A DNA stretch of 64,000 nucleotides from the NCBI GenBank assembly GCA_038562555.1, contig JBCFBK010000027.1, positions 1 through 64,000 on the forward strand, read 5' to 3'. The position numbers and the translations under genes are program-made. The DNA is from JBCFBK01 sp038562555 (GTDB lineage: Bacteria; Bacteroidota; Bacteroidia; Bacteroidales; Prolixibacteraceae). Positions 8,984 through 17,048 of the stretch are shown here, piece by piece (the first letter of the stretch is position 1; every line of letters starts with the position of its first letter). Under the pieces are notes generated by a model. The model ran no database searches. It saw only the letters and a list, made by a program, of their open reading frames with translations, and had not been told where the DNA came from.

Positions 8984-9898
8984 ATGAAGGCATTTTTTGC
9001 AAAACTGTTATTGTTTGGCGAATACGGACTTATGTTTGGAGCCAGGGCATTAGCCCTGCCTTTTAACCGCTACAGCGGAATGCTGGTCAAGCCTGGGGCC
9101 ACAGCGTTTGACACGGATGCCCGTCAAAGTTCCGTTGAACTGGAACGTTTTGCCTCCTGGTTTCAGCATGAGCAACTGAATGCAAAAATGAACTTCCCGC
9201 TCGACCTGGAGCGGCTCCGGCAGGACATCACCGGGAATCTCTATTTCCGCTCGGATATTCCCCTGGAATACGGCTTGGGCAGTTCGGGAGCGCTTTGCGC
9301 CGCCTTGTTCGATGAATACAGCATTTATTGCAGGGATCCGTTGTATGTTGGAAAAAAACATAGTCTGCCTGAAGCACTCAAACACGACTTTTCCGTGATG
9401 GAATCATACTTTCACGGGAAGAGTTCCGGTTTGGACCCGCTGGTTTCGTTTTTCCACCAGCCGGTGCTGTTTGAAAATAATCACATCCTGTTACCGCACG
9501 TAACGAATGAAAAGCTGGGTTTTCAGGTTTGCCTGATCGACACCGGCGCACCCGGTGCTACCTCCCCGCTGGTGAGCCGTTTCCTTGAAAAAATGCAGGA
9601 TCCTGATTTTAATCTGGTTTTCAACAGCGATTATTTGCCGGCAAATGACGGGGCTGTTCAGGCCTTCCTGGCCCGGCAGCCTGACCAATTATTCCGGTAT
9701 CTGCGGCTGATTACGCGCTTTCAATTGGATTACCTTACAGAAATGATCCCTGCTGGGATTGCTGACCATATTGAACAACTGCTGTCGCATGGAATCTGTG
9801 TGAAACTTCTGGGGTCCGGAGGCGGCGGATTTTTGCTGGCCTTTATCCCTGCGGATGCAGATGCCGGGTTACTCCGGAACGCGCAAAGAGCCTTTTGA
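8984..9898 (+). CDS. mvk: Mevalonate kinase (GHMP family)
   Basis: 304 residues. The start AKLLLFGEYGLMFGARALAL, the ATP-binding EYGLGSSGALCAAL, the block ESYFHGKSSGLDPLVSF and the C-terminal KLLGSGGGGFLLAF match mevalonate kinases, which phosphorylate mevalonate with ATP. FHGxSSGLDP is the feature separating it from the other GHMP kinase of the run. It is the last gene of the mevalonate cluster; a strong terminator hairpin overlaps its final codons. Confidence 0.87.
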   Translation: MKAFFAKLLLFGEYGLMFGARALALPFNRYSGMLVKPGATAFDTDARQSSVELERFASWFQHEQLNAKMNFPLDLERLRQDITGNLYFRSDIPLEYGLGSSGALCAALFDEYSIYCRDPLYVGKKHSLPEALKHDFSVMESYFHGKSSGLDPLVSFFHQPVLFENNHILLPHVTNEKLGFQVCLIDTGAPGATSPLVSRFLEKMQDPDFNLVFNSDYLPANDGAVQAFLARQPDQLFRYLRLITRFQLDYLTEMIPAGIADHIEQLLSHGICVKLLGSGGGGFLLAFIPADADAGLLRNAQRAF

Positions 9899-9919
9899 TA
9901 AAGACTCTTTGCGCGTTTG
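9880..9919 (+). terminator. Intrinsic terminator of the leucine/mevalonate operon
   Basis: CGCGCAAAGAG (9880-9890) pairs perfectly with CTCTTTGCGCG (9905-9915) and is followed by a T-rich tract. The 5' arm lies within the end of mvk. It also separates the convergent ricT. Confidence 0.85.
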
Positions 9920-9921
9920 TT

Positions 9922-11025
9922 TTATACTGTTTTTATGCCTGGTATCGTGACTTTTGCTTTGACTTTCCGCCGCTTGGTTATTTGTTTTTTCTTTGGACTG
10001 ATGTTGATGCCCGAATTACCTACCGCCATTTCATTGACCGGGGTTTCGTCCTTTTTCAGATAGCTGTCGAGTGAAGGCTTTGTTCCCCGTTTATTCAACT
10101 GAATGATTTTCTTGACATCATCAAGTTCCAGAACAACAGGTTTCCCCCCATAAGAATTTTCGACCGTGTACCAGATTTTTTTAGTCAGAATTTCCGTTTT
10201 AAAATGTTTCGCCAGTCCTTTTTCAGTCTCCAGCATCAGCAATTCATTCGGAAAATCCTCCTGTGTTTCCAGATAGGTATCCAGTTCGTACATCAGGCAG
10301 CATTTAAGTTTGCCACACCTTCCGGCCATCTTCTCCGCATTTGGCGAAAGGCCTTGCTTGAGAGCTGCGTCTGATGTCACGCTCGAGAAATCGGTTCTCC
10401 AGGTCGAACAGCAAAGCTCCCTTCCGCAGGATCCGATCCCTCCAACGCGCCCGGCTTCCTGCCTGGCTCCGATCTGTTTCATTTCAACTTTTACCTGAAA
10501 CTCCCGGGCATAGAGTTTGATCAGCTCCCGGAAGTCGACACGGTCGTCTGCGATATAGTAGAAAATCCCCTTGGCGTTATCGCCCCTGATTTCCACATCA
10601 CCAATCTTCATATTCAGCCCAAGTTCGGAAGCAATTTTCCGGGCGCGTACCATAACCGGATTTTCGCGCGCACGCGAAAGCTCCCATTTTCTTTTATCAG
10701 CCTCAGTGGCTTCCCGGTATATCTTGTTCCAGGTATAACGATCGCGTTTTTTTATTTTGCGTTCAAACTGTTTTTTTGCCAGTGTTCCGGTAAGCGATAC
10801 ATAACCCAGGTCGTGGCCCGGTGAACAGGCAACGACAACCAGGTCGCCGATCTTTAAGGGAAGCAATTCTTCATTCTTAAAGAACTCCTTTCTTGTTCCC
10901 TTAAAACGTACTTCCACAATATTACTCAGATGACTGGTATCAGGTAAATCTTTTAGCCAGTTGTAGGTGCTCAGCATTTCAGGCCGGTCACTTACTATAT
11001 TTGTTGTACATCCACTGCATCCCAT
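9922..11025 (-). CDS. ricT: RicT-like PSP1-domain protein
   Basis: 367 residues. The N-terminus MGCSGCTTN is followed by a PSP1 domain with the cysteine-rich motif GGIGSCGRELCCSTW and later GRCGKLKCCLMYE. These are the conserved Cys pairs of RicT (YaaT), an iron-sulfur member of the Ric complex that in Bacillus acts on RNase Y; its role in Bacteroidota is not settled. The C-terminal tail after residue 300 is basic (KKKQITKRRKVKAK) and probably disordered. It is convergent with mvk and divergent from the DUF4105 gene. Confidence 0.87.
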   Translation of the reverse strand: MGCSGCTTNIVSDRPEMLSTYNWLKDLPDTSHLSNIVEVRFKGTRKEFFKNEELLPLKIGDLVVVACSPGHDLGYVSLTGTLAKKQFERKIKKRDRYTWNKIYREATEADKRKWELSRARENPVMVRARKIASELGLNMKIGDVEIRGDNAKGIFYYIADDRVDFRELIKLYAREFQVKVEMKQIGARQEAGRVGGIGSCGRELCCSTWRTDFSSVTSDAALKQGLSPNAEKMAGRCGKLKCCLMYELDTYLETQEDFPNELLMLETEKGLAKHFKTEILTKKIWYTVENSYGGKPVVLELDDVKKIIQLNKRGTKPSLDSYLKKDETPVNEMAVGNSGINISPKKKQITKRRKVKAKVTIPGIKTV

Positions 11026-11194
11026 ATCTTTCTTGTTTTATAATAACAGACAAAAATATCTAAAATTAATGAAAGGCTCTGTATAAATTGATTCTAAATA
11101 AACTTTAGTCAGGCAACGATGCATTGCACGATAATAAAAATCGGTGGGAATTGTATCGGGATTACATCCGCTTTTTTACTTTTGCTAAAAAAAC

Positions 11195-12409
11195 GTGCAA
11201 CGGATTTTCAATATTCTTTTCGGTGGCCTGCTCCTGTTTCTTTTTCCTTTAAAGGGAGCGGCCGTAACTTTAAGTGAGCATGCCGAGGTCAGTATTCTGA
11301 CCTGTGGTCCGGGCAATATGATCCATGCGGTTTACGGCCACACTGCGATCCGTTTCCATGATCCCGCCCAAAACCTGGATTTTATTTTTAATTACGGAGT
11401 GTTCAGTTTCAGCAAGCCTAACTTTGTTTACCGCTTTGCCAAAGGCCAAACCGATTATATGCTTGCTGTCGAGCGTTTTTCCGATTTTTATCAGGGATAC
11501 CGGGAAGACCAGCGAAGTATCGACGAACAGGTGTTGGATCTTAGCCTTTCCGGGAAGCAGAAATTATGGGATTTTCTGGTTGAAAATGCCAGGCCTGAAA
11601 ACCGGGAATACCGGTATAATTTTTTCTTTGATAATTGTGCCACGCGGGTTCGTGATGTAATCATAAGCAAGACAGAAGGTAAAATCAGCTTCCCGGAGCA
11701 GGGCAGCGATATGACCTTCCGGCAGCATATCAATCATTATCAAAAGGTGCTTCCGTGGACTGACTTTGGGATTGACCTGGCCCTGGGAAGACCAACCGAT
11801 GCGGTCGCCACGGCCTTTCAGGAGATGTTCCTGCCTGATTTTTTGATGGAGCATTTTGGAAAAGCGCGGATTGAAACGGCTGGAGGAACTAAGCCACTGG
11901 TTAAAGAAGCCCGCACGCTGTATGAGCCGAAACAAAAATCGTCTTCGTTCGGCCTGATTACGCCTCTGGTTGTGTTTACGCTTCTGTTTATAGCTGTTTT
12001 GCTGATCAGCGTCAGGGAATACCGAAGGAATATCAGAAATTATCTTCCCGATTACCTGTTGCTGTTTCTGACCGGGCTGATTGGGGTTGTCGTGATTTTT
12101 TTAATGAACTGGTCGGAACATCCGGCGGTACAGGCGAACTATAATATGGTGTGGGCGGTACCGCTTAATCTGCCTTTTTTGTTTGTCTGGATGGTCAAAA
12201 AATGGCGTTCTGCAGTTCGCTGGTATTGGGTGGCTCTGACGGTATGGCTGATCCTGTTTTTACTAACCGGTTTCTTACTCCCGCAAAGTTTTCACCCGGC
12301 CATATACCTGATCGTACTGATGATGCTTTGCCGCTCAGTTCTGCACACGCTTCATCTGTACGGGGAAAGAAAAGCATCTGGGTTCAAGGGTTTTTATCTT
12401 GTGTCTTGA
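11195..12409 (+). CDS. DUF4105 membrane protein with Lnb-type N-terminal periplasmic domain
   Basis: 404 residues. An N-terminal signal sequence (residues 1-23) precedes a DUF4105 domain with CGPGNMIHAVYGHTAIR and YNFFFDNCATRVRDV, a His/Cys pair like a papain-type active site. After residue 250 there are several hydrophobic spans, so the domain faces the periplasm and is anchored in the inner membrane. Function is unknown; the domain is common in Bacteroidota. The start is GTG at 11195, chosen because the signal peptide begins there. The 169-base gap to ricT probably holds promoters for both genes, but I saw no clean consensus. Confidence 0.82.
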   Translation: MQRIFNILFGGLLLFLFPLKGAAVTLSEHAEVSILTCGPGNMIHAVYGHTAIRFHDPAQNLDFIFNYGVFSFSKPNFVYRFAKGQTDYMLAVERFSDFYQGYREDQRSIDEQVLDLSLSGKQKLWDFLVENARPENREYRYNFFFDNCATRVRDVIISKTEGKISFPEQGSDMTFRQHINHYQKVLPWTDFGIDLALGRPTDAVATAFQEMFLPDFLMEHFGKARIETAGGTKPLVKEARTLYEPKQKSSSFGLITPLVVFTLLFIAVLLISVREYRRNIRNYLPDYLLLFLTGLIGVVVIFLMNWSEHPAVQANYNMVWAVPLNLPFLFVWMVKKWRSAVRWYWVALTVWLILFLLTGFLLPQSFHPAIYLIVLMMLCRSVLHTLHLYGERKASGFKGFYLVS

Positions 12410-12427
12410 TACTTGTGTCTTGTGTCT
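12398..12427 (+). repeat. Three copies of CTTGTGTCT
   Basis: Copies begin at 12398, 12412 and 12419; the first overlaps the stop of the DUF4105 gene. A short tandem-like repeat of unknown significance in the spacer before mutS. Confidence 0.6.
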
Positions 12428-12495
12428 GTTTCAAATTGTTGAAAAGTTTCGCTGAACAATTCTCCGCCGTTGGGCTTTCTTGTTAGCACATCTTT

Positions 12496-12503
12496 TATCT
12501 TTG
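12496..12503 (+). promoter_or_regulatory. Candidate -7 box for mutS
   Basis: TATCTTTG matches the Bacteroidota TAnnTTTG element. The best upstream TTG is 24 bases away, slightly long. A start of transcription near 12510 would exclude the TTG codon at 12480 and favour initiation at 12531. Confidence 0.4.
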
Positions 12504-12530
12504 TTAATCAGATTAAATCAGGAATTGATT

Positions 12531-15149
12531 TTGACGGAAACAAAAAAATATGTTGAGACCCCTTTGATGAGGCAGTATTATCAGGTCAAAGGGAAGTACC
12601 CGGATGCTGTTTTACTTTTCCGGGTAGGTGATTTTTATGAGACTTTTGGTGAGGACGCCATTAAGACAGCCGGTATCCTGGGCATCACGTTAACCCGGCG
12701 GGCAAACGGATCGGCCAGTTTCGTCGAACTGGCAGGGTTTCCCTATCATGCGTTGGATACCTACCTGCCTAAGCTGGTCAGAGCCGGCCAGCGGGTGGCG
12801 ATTTGCGAGCAGCTCGAAGACCCGAAACTCACCAAAAAAATCGTGAAGCGGGGGATCACTGAACTGGTAACCCCCGGCGTGTCGATCAACGATAATATGT
12901 TGGAACATAGGGAGAACAATTTTCTTGCCTCCGTTCATTTTGACCGGAAAATGGCAGGAGTTGCCTTTCTCGATATTTCAACCGGCGAGTATATGGCAGC
13001 CGAGGGCAGCTTTGAGTATGTCGATAAATTATTGAATTCCTTTAAGCCCAAAGAAGTCCTTTTTCAAAGAGGAAGAGGGGCCGATTTCACGGAACTGTTT
13101 GGCGACCGGTATTACAGTAATACCATGGAAGAATGGATTTATACCGAAGATGCCGCCAGGGACCGGCTGCTGCGTCATTTCGGGACCAAAACGCTGAAAG
13201 GATACGGCGTGCAGGATCTCAGCTACGGCATCATTGCTGCGGGAGCCATTCTGCAGTATCTCGACCTGACCCAGCACCTGCAGGTGCAGCACGTCACTTC
13301 ACTCTCGCGTATCCAGGAAGACAAATATGTCTGGCTCGACCGGTTTACGGTCAGAAACCTTGAACTTTTCAGTGCGCTTAACGAAGGTGCAAAGACCCTG
13401 GTGCAGGTAATCGACAAGACCATTTCTCCCATGGGGTCGCGGATGCTGAAACGATGGATCGCTCTGCCGTTGAAGGAAATCACGGCGGTTAATGAACGGC
13501 TTTCGGTAGTGGAATATTTTGTGTTACATCCGGTTGAAAAAGAAAAACTGGAAGACCTGATCAGGCTGATCGGCGATTTGGAACGGATCATCTCGAAGGT
13601 GGCGGTCGGACGGATTAATCCGAGGGAAGTGGCCCAGTTGAAAAATGCCCTGACTGCCATTGAACCGGTCAGGGACGCCGTGGCCGCGTCGGGACATCCG
13701 GTATTAAATCGCTTTGCCGAACAGCTGAATCCCTGTCTTTCCATTCGCGAACGGATTGAACGGGAAATTTCCAACGACCCGCCCATGCTGGTCAACCGTG
13801 GAAATGTGATTCGCAGCGGCATTTCGGCCGAACTCGATGAGCTGCGCACACTGGCCTATGCAGGTAAGGATTACCTGGTACAAATGCAGGAAAGGGAATC
13901 GGCACGGACGGGAATTTCTTCGCTGAAGATCTCGTATAACAATGTGTTTGGCTACTATATTGAAGTCCGTAATACCCATAAGGATAAAGTCCCGGGCGAT
14001 TGGATCCGCAAGCAGACGCTTGTGGGTGCTGAACGATATATCACTGGTGAACTCAAGGAATATGAGAGTAAAATACTCGGTGCTGAAGAAAAAATACTGA
14101 CGCTTGAAGCGCGGCTTTTCGATGAACTGGTCGTGGCCCTCACCGAATATATTCAGGCCATCCAGCTTAACGCGACGGTGATTGCCAAACTCGATTGCCT
14201 GCTTTCGTTTGCCACTTCTGCAACCGAAAACAACTACTGCAGGCCGGAGCTGAATGATTCAAAGATCATTGATATCAGGGATGGCCGTCATCCGGTTATC
14301 GAACAACAGCTACCCATCGGCGAAACCTATATTACGAACGATGTTTATCTGGATCAGGAAGATCAGCAGGTTATCATTATAACCGGACCGAATATGGCCG
14401 GGAAGTCGGCTCTTCTGCGGCAAACAGCCTTGATTGTGCTGATGGCGCAGATAGGTTCCTTTGTACCTGCCTCGTCAGCCAGACTGGGGTATGTCGATAA
14501 AATTTTCACCCGCGTGGGAGCGTCCGATAATATTTCGTTGGGTGAATCAACGTTTATGGTTGAGATGCACGAGGCGGCCAGTATTCTGAACAACCTGTCC
14601 GATCGCAGCCTGATCCTGCTTGACGAACTCGGACGGGGTACCTCGACTTACGACGGCATTTCCATTGCCTGGTCGATTGTTGAATATATACATGAACATC
14701 CGCATGCCCGGGCGAAAACCTTATTTGCGACGCACTATCATGAACTGAATGAGATGGAAGCATCGTTCGGCCGGGTAAAGAACTACAATGTCAGTGTGAA
14801 GGAGGTCGGCAACAAGGTCATTTTCCTGCGAAAGCTGGTTCCGGGAGGCAGCAATCACAGCTTTGGCATTCACGTGGCCAGGATGGCAGGAATGCCGCCG
14901 TCGGTGGTGGGCAGAGCCAATGAAATTTTGCATCAGCTTGAGGGGAAAAACCGGAAAAGCACGCTGGCAAAGCCGCTGAAAGGAATGGCGGAGAAGCGGG
15001 AAGGATTTCAGCTCAGCTTTTTCCAACTGGATGATCCCGTGCTGAAAGCCATACGTGATGAGATCAAAAACCTTGATGTAAATCAGATCACGCCAATCGA
15101 GGCGCTGAACAAGCTGAATGAGATCAAAAAGCTTAGCGGACTGAAATAA
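12531..15149 (+). CDS. mutS: DNA mismatch repair protein MutS
   Basis: About 872 residues from a TTG at 12531 (the frame is open back to 12480). The mismatch-contacting GDFYETF motif is in the N-terminal domain, TGPNMAGKS is Walker A, LLDELGRGTSTYDG covers Walker B and signature, and FATHYHELNE follows. Length matches MutS1. The start at 12531 keeps the conserved TETKKYVETPLMRQYYQVK leader, and an A/G-rich stretch precedes it; the first ATG (12567) would cut conserved residues. It is monocistronic and is followed by a tRNA promoter. Confidence 0.95.
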   Translation: MTETKKYVETPLMRQYYQVKGKYPDAVLLFRVGDFYETFGEDAIKTAGILGITLTRRANGSASFVELAGFPYHALDTYLPKLVRAGQRVAICEQLEDPKLTKKIVKRGITELVTPGVSINDNMLEHRENNFLASVHFDRKMAGVAFLDISTGEYMAAEGSFEYVDKLLNSFKPKEVLFQRGRGADFTELFGDRYYSNTMEEWIYTEDAARDRLLRHFGTKTLKGYGVQDLSYGIIAAGAILQYLDLTQHLQVQHVTSLSRIQEDKYVWLDRFTVRNLELFSALNEGAKTLVQVIDKTISPMGSRMLKRWIALPLKEITAVNERLSVVEYFVLHPVEKEKLEDLIRLIGDLERIISKVAVGRINPREVAQLKNALTAIEPVRDAVAASGHPVLNRFAEQLNPCLSIRERIEREISNDPPMLVNRGNVIRSGISAELDELRTLAYAGKDYLVQMQERESARTGISSLKISYNNVFGYYIEVRNTHKDKVPGDWIRKQTLVGAERYITGELKEYESKILGAEEKILTLEARLFDELVVALTEYIQAIQLNATVIAKLDCLLSFATSATENNYCRPELNDSKIIDIRDGRHPVIEQQLPIGETYITNDVYLDQEDQQVIIITGPNMAGKSALLRQTALIVLMAQIGSFVPASSARLGYVDKIFTRVGASDNISLGESTFMVEMHEAASILNNLSDRSLILLDELGRGTSTYDGISIAWSIVEYIHEHPHARAKTLFATHYHELNEMEASFGRVKNYNVSVKEVGNKVIFLRKLVPGGSNHSFGIHVARMAGMPPSVVGRANEILHQLEGKNRKSTLAKPLKGMAEKREGFQLSFFQLDDPVLKAIRDEIKNLDVNQITPIEALNKLNEIKKLSGLK

Positions 15150-15197
15150 ACGGCGCTGCTGGAAGGCATTTTTATCCGTTCTTCCTGCTAAAAAGTT

Positions 15198-15228
15198 TTT
15201 GGAGAAAAGAAAATTAAGGATATATTTG
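15198..15228 (+). promoter_or_regulatory. Consensus promoter for the tRNA-Gly/tRNA-Leu unit
   Basis: TTTG at 15198-15201, 19 bases, then TATATTTG at 15221-15228: a textbook Bacteroidota -33/-7 promoter. Transcription should start near 15235, about 38 bases before tRNA-Gly. Confidence 0.8.
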
Positions 15229-15272
15229 CAACGCTGTTTCCGTAGCGGGATCAGTAAGTTCTTCAGGTTTAT

Positions 15273-15345
15273 GCGAGAGTAGCTCAGTTGGTAGAGCACA
15301 ACCTTGCCAAGGTTGGGGTCGCGGGTTCGAATCCCGTCTCTCGCT
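15273..15345 (+). tRNA. tRNA-Gly(GCC)
   Basis: 73 bases; acceptor GCGAGAG pairs with CTCTCGC (15338-15344), discriminator T. Anticodon loop TTGCCAA gives GCC, and the T-loop GTTCGAATC is standard. No CCA is encoded. Confidence 0.97.
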
Positions 15346-15365
15346 CGTTGGTATGAAAAACAGGA

Positions 15366-15396
15366 GGCTGTTCCGGAGAAGGAACAGCCGTTTTTT
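15366..15396 (+). terminator. Intrinsic terminator between tRNA-Gly and tRNA-Leu
   Basis: GGCTGTTCC (15366-15374) pairs perfectly with GGAACAGCC (15381-15389), followed by six T. tRNA-Leu begins 14 bases later without an obvious promoter, so it may depend on read-through. Confidence 0.85.
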
Positions 15397-15409
15397 ATAC
15401 CGGAACGAT

Positions 15410-15494
15410 GCCCGGGTGGTGGAATGGTAGACACGTTGGACTTAAAATCCAATGGCCAGAAACGGTCGTGCGGGTTCAAGTCCCGCTCCGGGTA
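15410..15494 (+). tRNA. tRNA-Leu(UAA)
   Basis: 85 bases with the long variable arm of class II tRNAs. Acceptor GCCCGGG pairs with TCCGGGT with two G-U pairs, discriminator A. Anticodon loop CTTAAAA gives TAA. The recombinase that follows suggests that its 3' end is, or was, an integration site. Confidence 0.95.
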
Positions 15495-15497
15495 CAA

Positions 15498-15533
15498 AAA
15501 ACCTCCTCAAAATCAACTAGTTGGGGAGGTTTT
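15498..15533 (+). terminator. Hairpin after tRNA-Leu
   Basis: AAAACCTCC (15498-15506) pairs with GGAGGTTTT (15525-15533), with the palindrome CAACTAGTTG in the loop. It probably ends the tRNA transcript; being right beside the recombinase, it could also be part of the attachment region. Confidence 0.65.
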
Positions 15534-15600
15534 TGCGCAAAATAAAAAAATCCCACCAAAAGTCCCACCAAGATACAGAATCGGAAAATCGATAAAAAAA

Positions 15601-16827
15601 ATGGCAGGTGGCATAAAATACAAGGATCCAAAGATCGTCAGAGCAAAGAAAGGTTGGTTCGTTGGTCTATATTTCGAATATCCTGACCAGGCCGGGAAAT
15701 ACAAGCGGTTTGAGATTTCTGCCGGCATCAATTACATTCATGATTTGCAGGAAAAGGAAAAAGAAGCTCAGATCTTGTTAAAAGAAGTCAAGCTTGCTCT
15801 CCAGGCTGGCTTCGATCCATTCATGACAAATCTGGAAAATGAATTTATCGAATCAATTGCCCAAAAAGTTGAGGCCATAAAAAAGGTGGAAGCGGCCGAG
15901 GCTGAAGCTGAAGCAGGGAAGCGATGGACAATAAAGGAAGGGATAAAACAATTTCAGGAGTATTGCACAAATAAGAATCTTTCTCCCAACACAATTCGTA
16001 CCTACGACACTTTCATTAATAATCTGATGGCATGGTTGGAGGAAACAGAGCAAACTGAACTGAATGCCTCTGAGCTCACTGAAGATAAAGTTTTTGAGTT
16101 CGTTAACCAGGAATTCGATGAAGAAGAATGGAGCCCAAGAACCTACAATAATCACTTGAAGTTTTTCTCTACTTTGTTCTCCCGGATGGAAAAGCTGGAG
16201 AAGAAGCAAAATAAAGGTATTAAGTACCAGATCGACCTTGAAGATATAGAATTGAAAAAAGATCGGGCGGAGAAGAACAGATACTATTCTCCGGTCGTCG
16301 CTCAGAAGGTAAAAAAGGAGCTTGCTAAAAACGAGAGCCTATACAATTACGTGAAATGGATCTTTTATAGCTGCATGCGCCCAAGGGAGATCCGGCTGCT
16401 TCAAATTAACCACATCGATATTCAGGCTCGCCAGATTAAAGCAATTGCTCCGACTGCCAAAACCGGGGACCGGTTTATCCCGATCTGTGATGAATTAATG
16501 GGACTCATTAAATCAATGAAATTAATGCGGTATCCTCTGAATTATTATGTCTTTGGTGGGAAGAACGGGAAACCTGGGAAGGAAAGGCTGAGTCGGGACT
16601 TATTTACCAACAGCTATAAACTGATCAAAGATAAATTGGGGTTGGATAATAAATATACCCTGTATGGCTGGAAACACACCCGGGTAGTGAATCTTCTTAT
16701 GGCGGGATTTACAGATGCGGAGGTCATGAGCCTTACCGGCCACAGCGATTATCAAAGTTTCATGGCCTATAAACGGGAGTTAATGGTTGATACCAGCGCA
16801 ATGAAGGGGAAGACGATTGAATTCTAA
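15601..16827 (+). CDS. Tyrosine recombinase/integrase
   Basis: 408 residues from ATG 15601. Order: an N-terminal beta-rich arm-binding part, a SAM-like core-binding domain (WTIKEGIKQFQEYCTNKN...TIRTYDTF, roughly residues 110-200), and a catalytic domain with CMRPREIRLL (first Arg), KTGDRFIPI (Lys), YGWKHTRV (second box, with Tyr and Lys where His and Arg are usual, as in several Bacteroidota integrases), TGHSDYQSF and the tyrosine in MAYKREL. The frame stays open upstream through tRNA-Leu, but that part is structural RNA. Its place directly beyond tRNA-Leu is typical of tRNA-targeting elements. A decayed relative lies at 56438-56677. Confidence 0.9.
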   Translation: MAGGIKYKDPKIVRAKKGWFVGLYFEYPDQAGKYKRFEISAGINYIHDLQEKEKEAQILLKEVKLALQAGFDPFMTNLENEFIESIAQKVEAIKKVEAAEAEAEAGKRWTIKEGIKQFQEYCTNKNLSPNTIRTYDTFINNLMAWLEETEQTELNASELTEDKVFEFVNQEFDEEEWSPRTYNNHLKFFSTLFSRMEKLEKKQNKGIKYQIDLEDIELKKDRAEKNRYYSPVVAQKVKKELAKNESLYNYVKWIFYSCMRPREIRLLQINHIDIQARQIKAIAPTAKTGDRFIPICDELMGLIKSMKLMRYPLNYYVFGGKNGKPGKERLSRDLFTNSYKLIKDKLGLDNKYTLYGWKHTRVVNLLMAGFTDAEVMSLTGHSDYQSFMAYKRELMVDTSAMKGKTIEF

Positions 16828-17048
16828 GAGGGAATGAGTTCATGACAAATGAATTCACCTCCCTAAGTGCATGACAAAAAAAACGAAAGCTCGATACTTC
16901 TGACAGCAATGACCACGCACAGATGCGAATTTAAGCCCGGGCTTATCTTGCATTTACCTGTACAAAAATGGTTTTGTCTGACCCCTGGTGTAAAGCATGA
17001 CAAACCTGGTACATCGATCGTCCCTTAGCTGGTAGAATGGCACATGTG
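16828..17048. repeat. Non-coding spacer with three CATGACAAA repeats
   Basis: CATGACAAA occurs at 16841-16849, 16870-16878 and 16996-17004. An imperfect hairpin (AGGGAATGAGTTCAT against ATGAATTCACCTCCCT) directly follows the integrase stop and may be its terminator. No gene is seen in these 221 bases; the repeats could be recombinase arm sites. Confidence 0.45.

Noticed and set aside
11177..11184. TACTTTTG as promoter of the DUF4105 gene
   Set aside because: It fits TAnnTTTG but lies 11 bases before the start codon and has no properly spaced -33 box.
13223..13849. 208-codon minus-strand frame inside mutS
   Set aside because: Opposite-strand shadow of a strongly conserved mutS segment.
14721..15497. 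258-codon minus-strand frame
   Set aside because: It covers the 3' end of mutS and both tRNA genes on the opposite strand; it has no family features.
15304..15600. 5' extension of the integrase frame
   Set aside because: It runs through tRNA-Leu and its terminator; the conserved protein starts at ATG 15601.
17025..17048. tRNA-like string near the end of the symporter gene
   Set aside because: A D-arm-like stretch (AGCTGGTAGAATGG) is present but no anticodon, T-arm or acceptor pairing follows.
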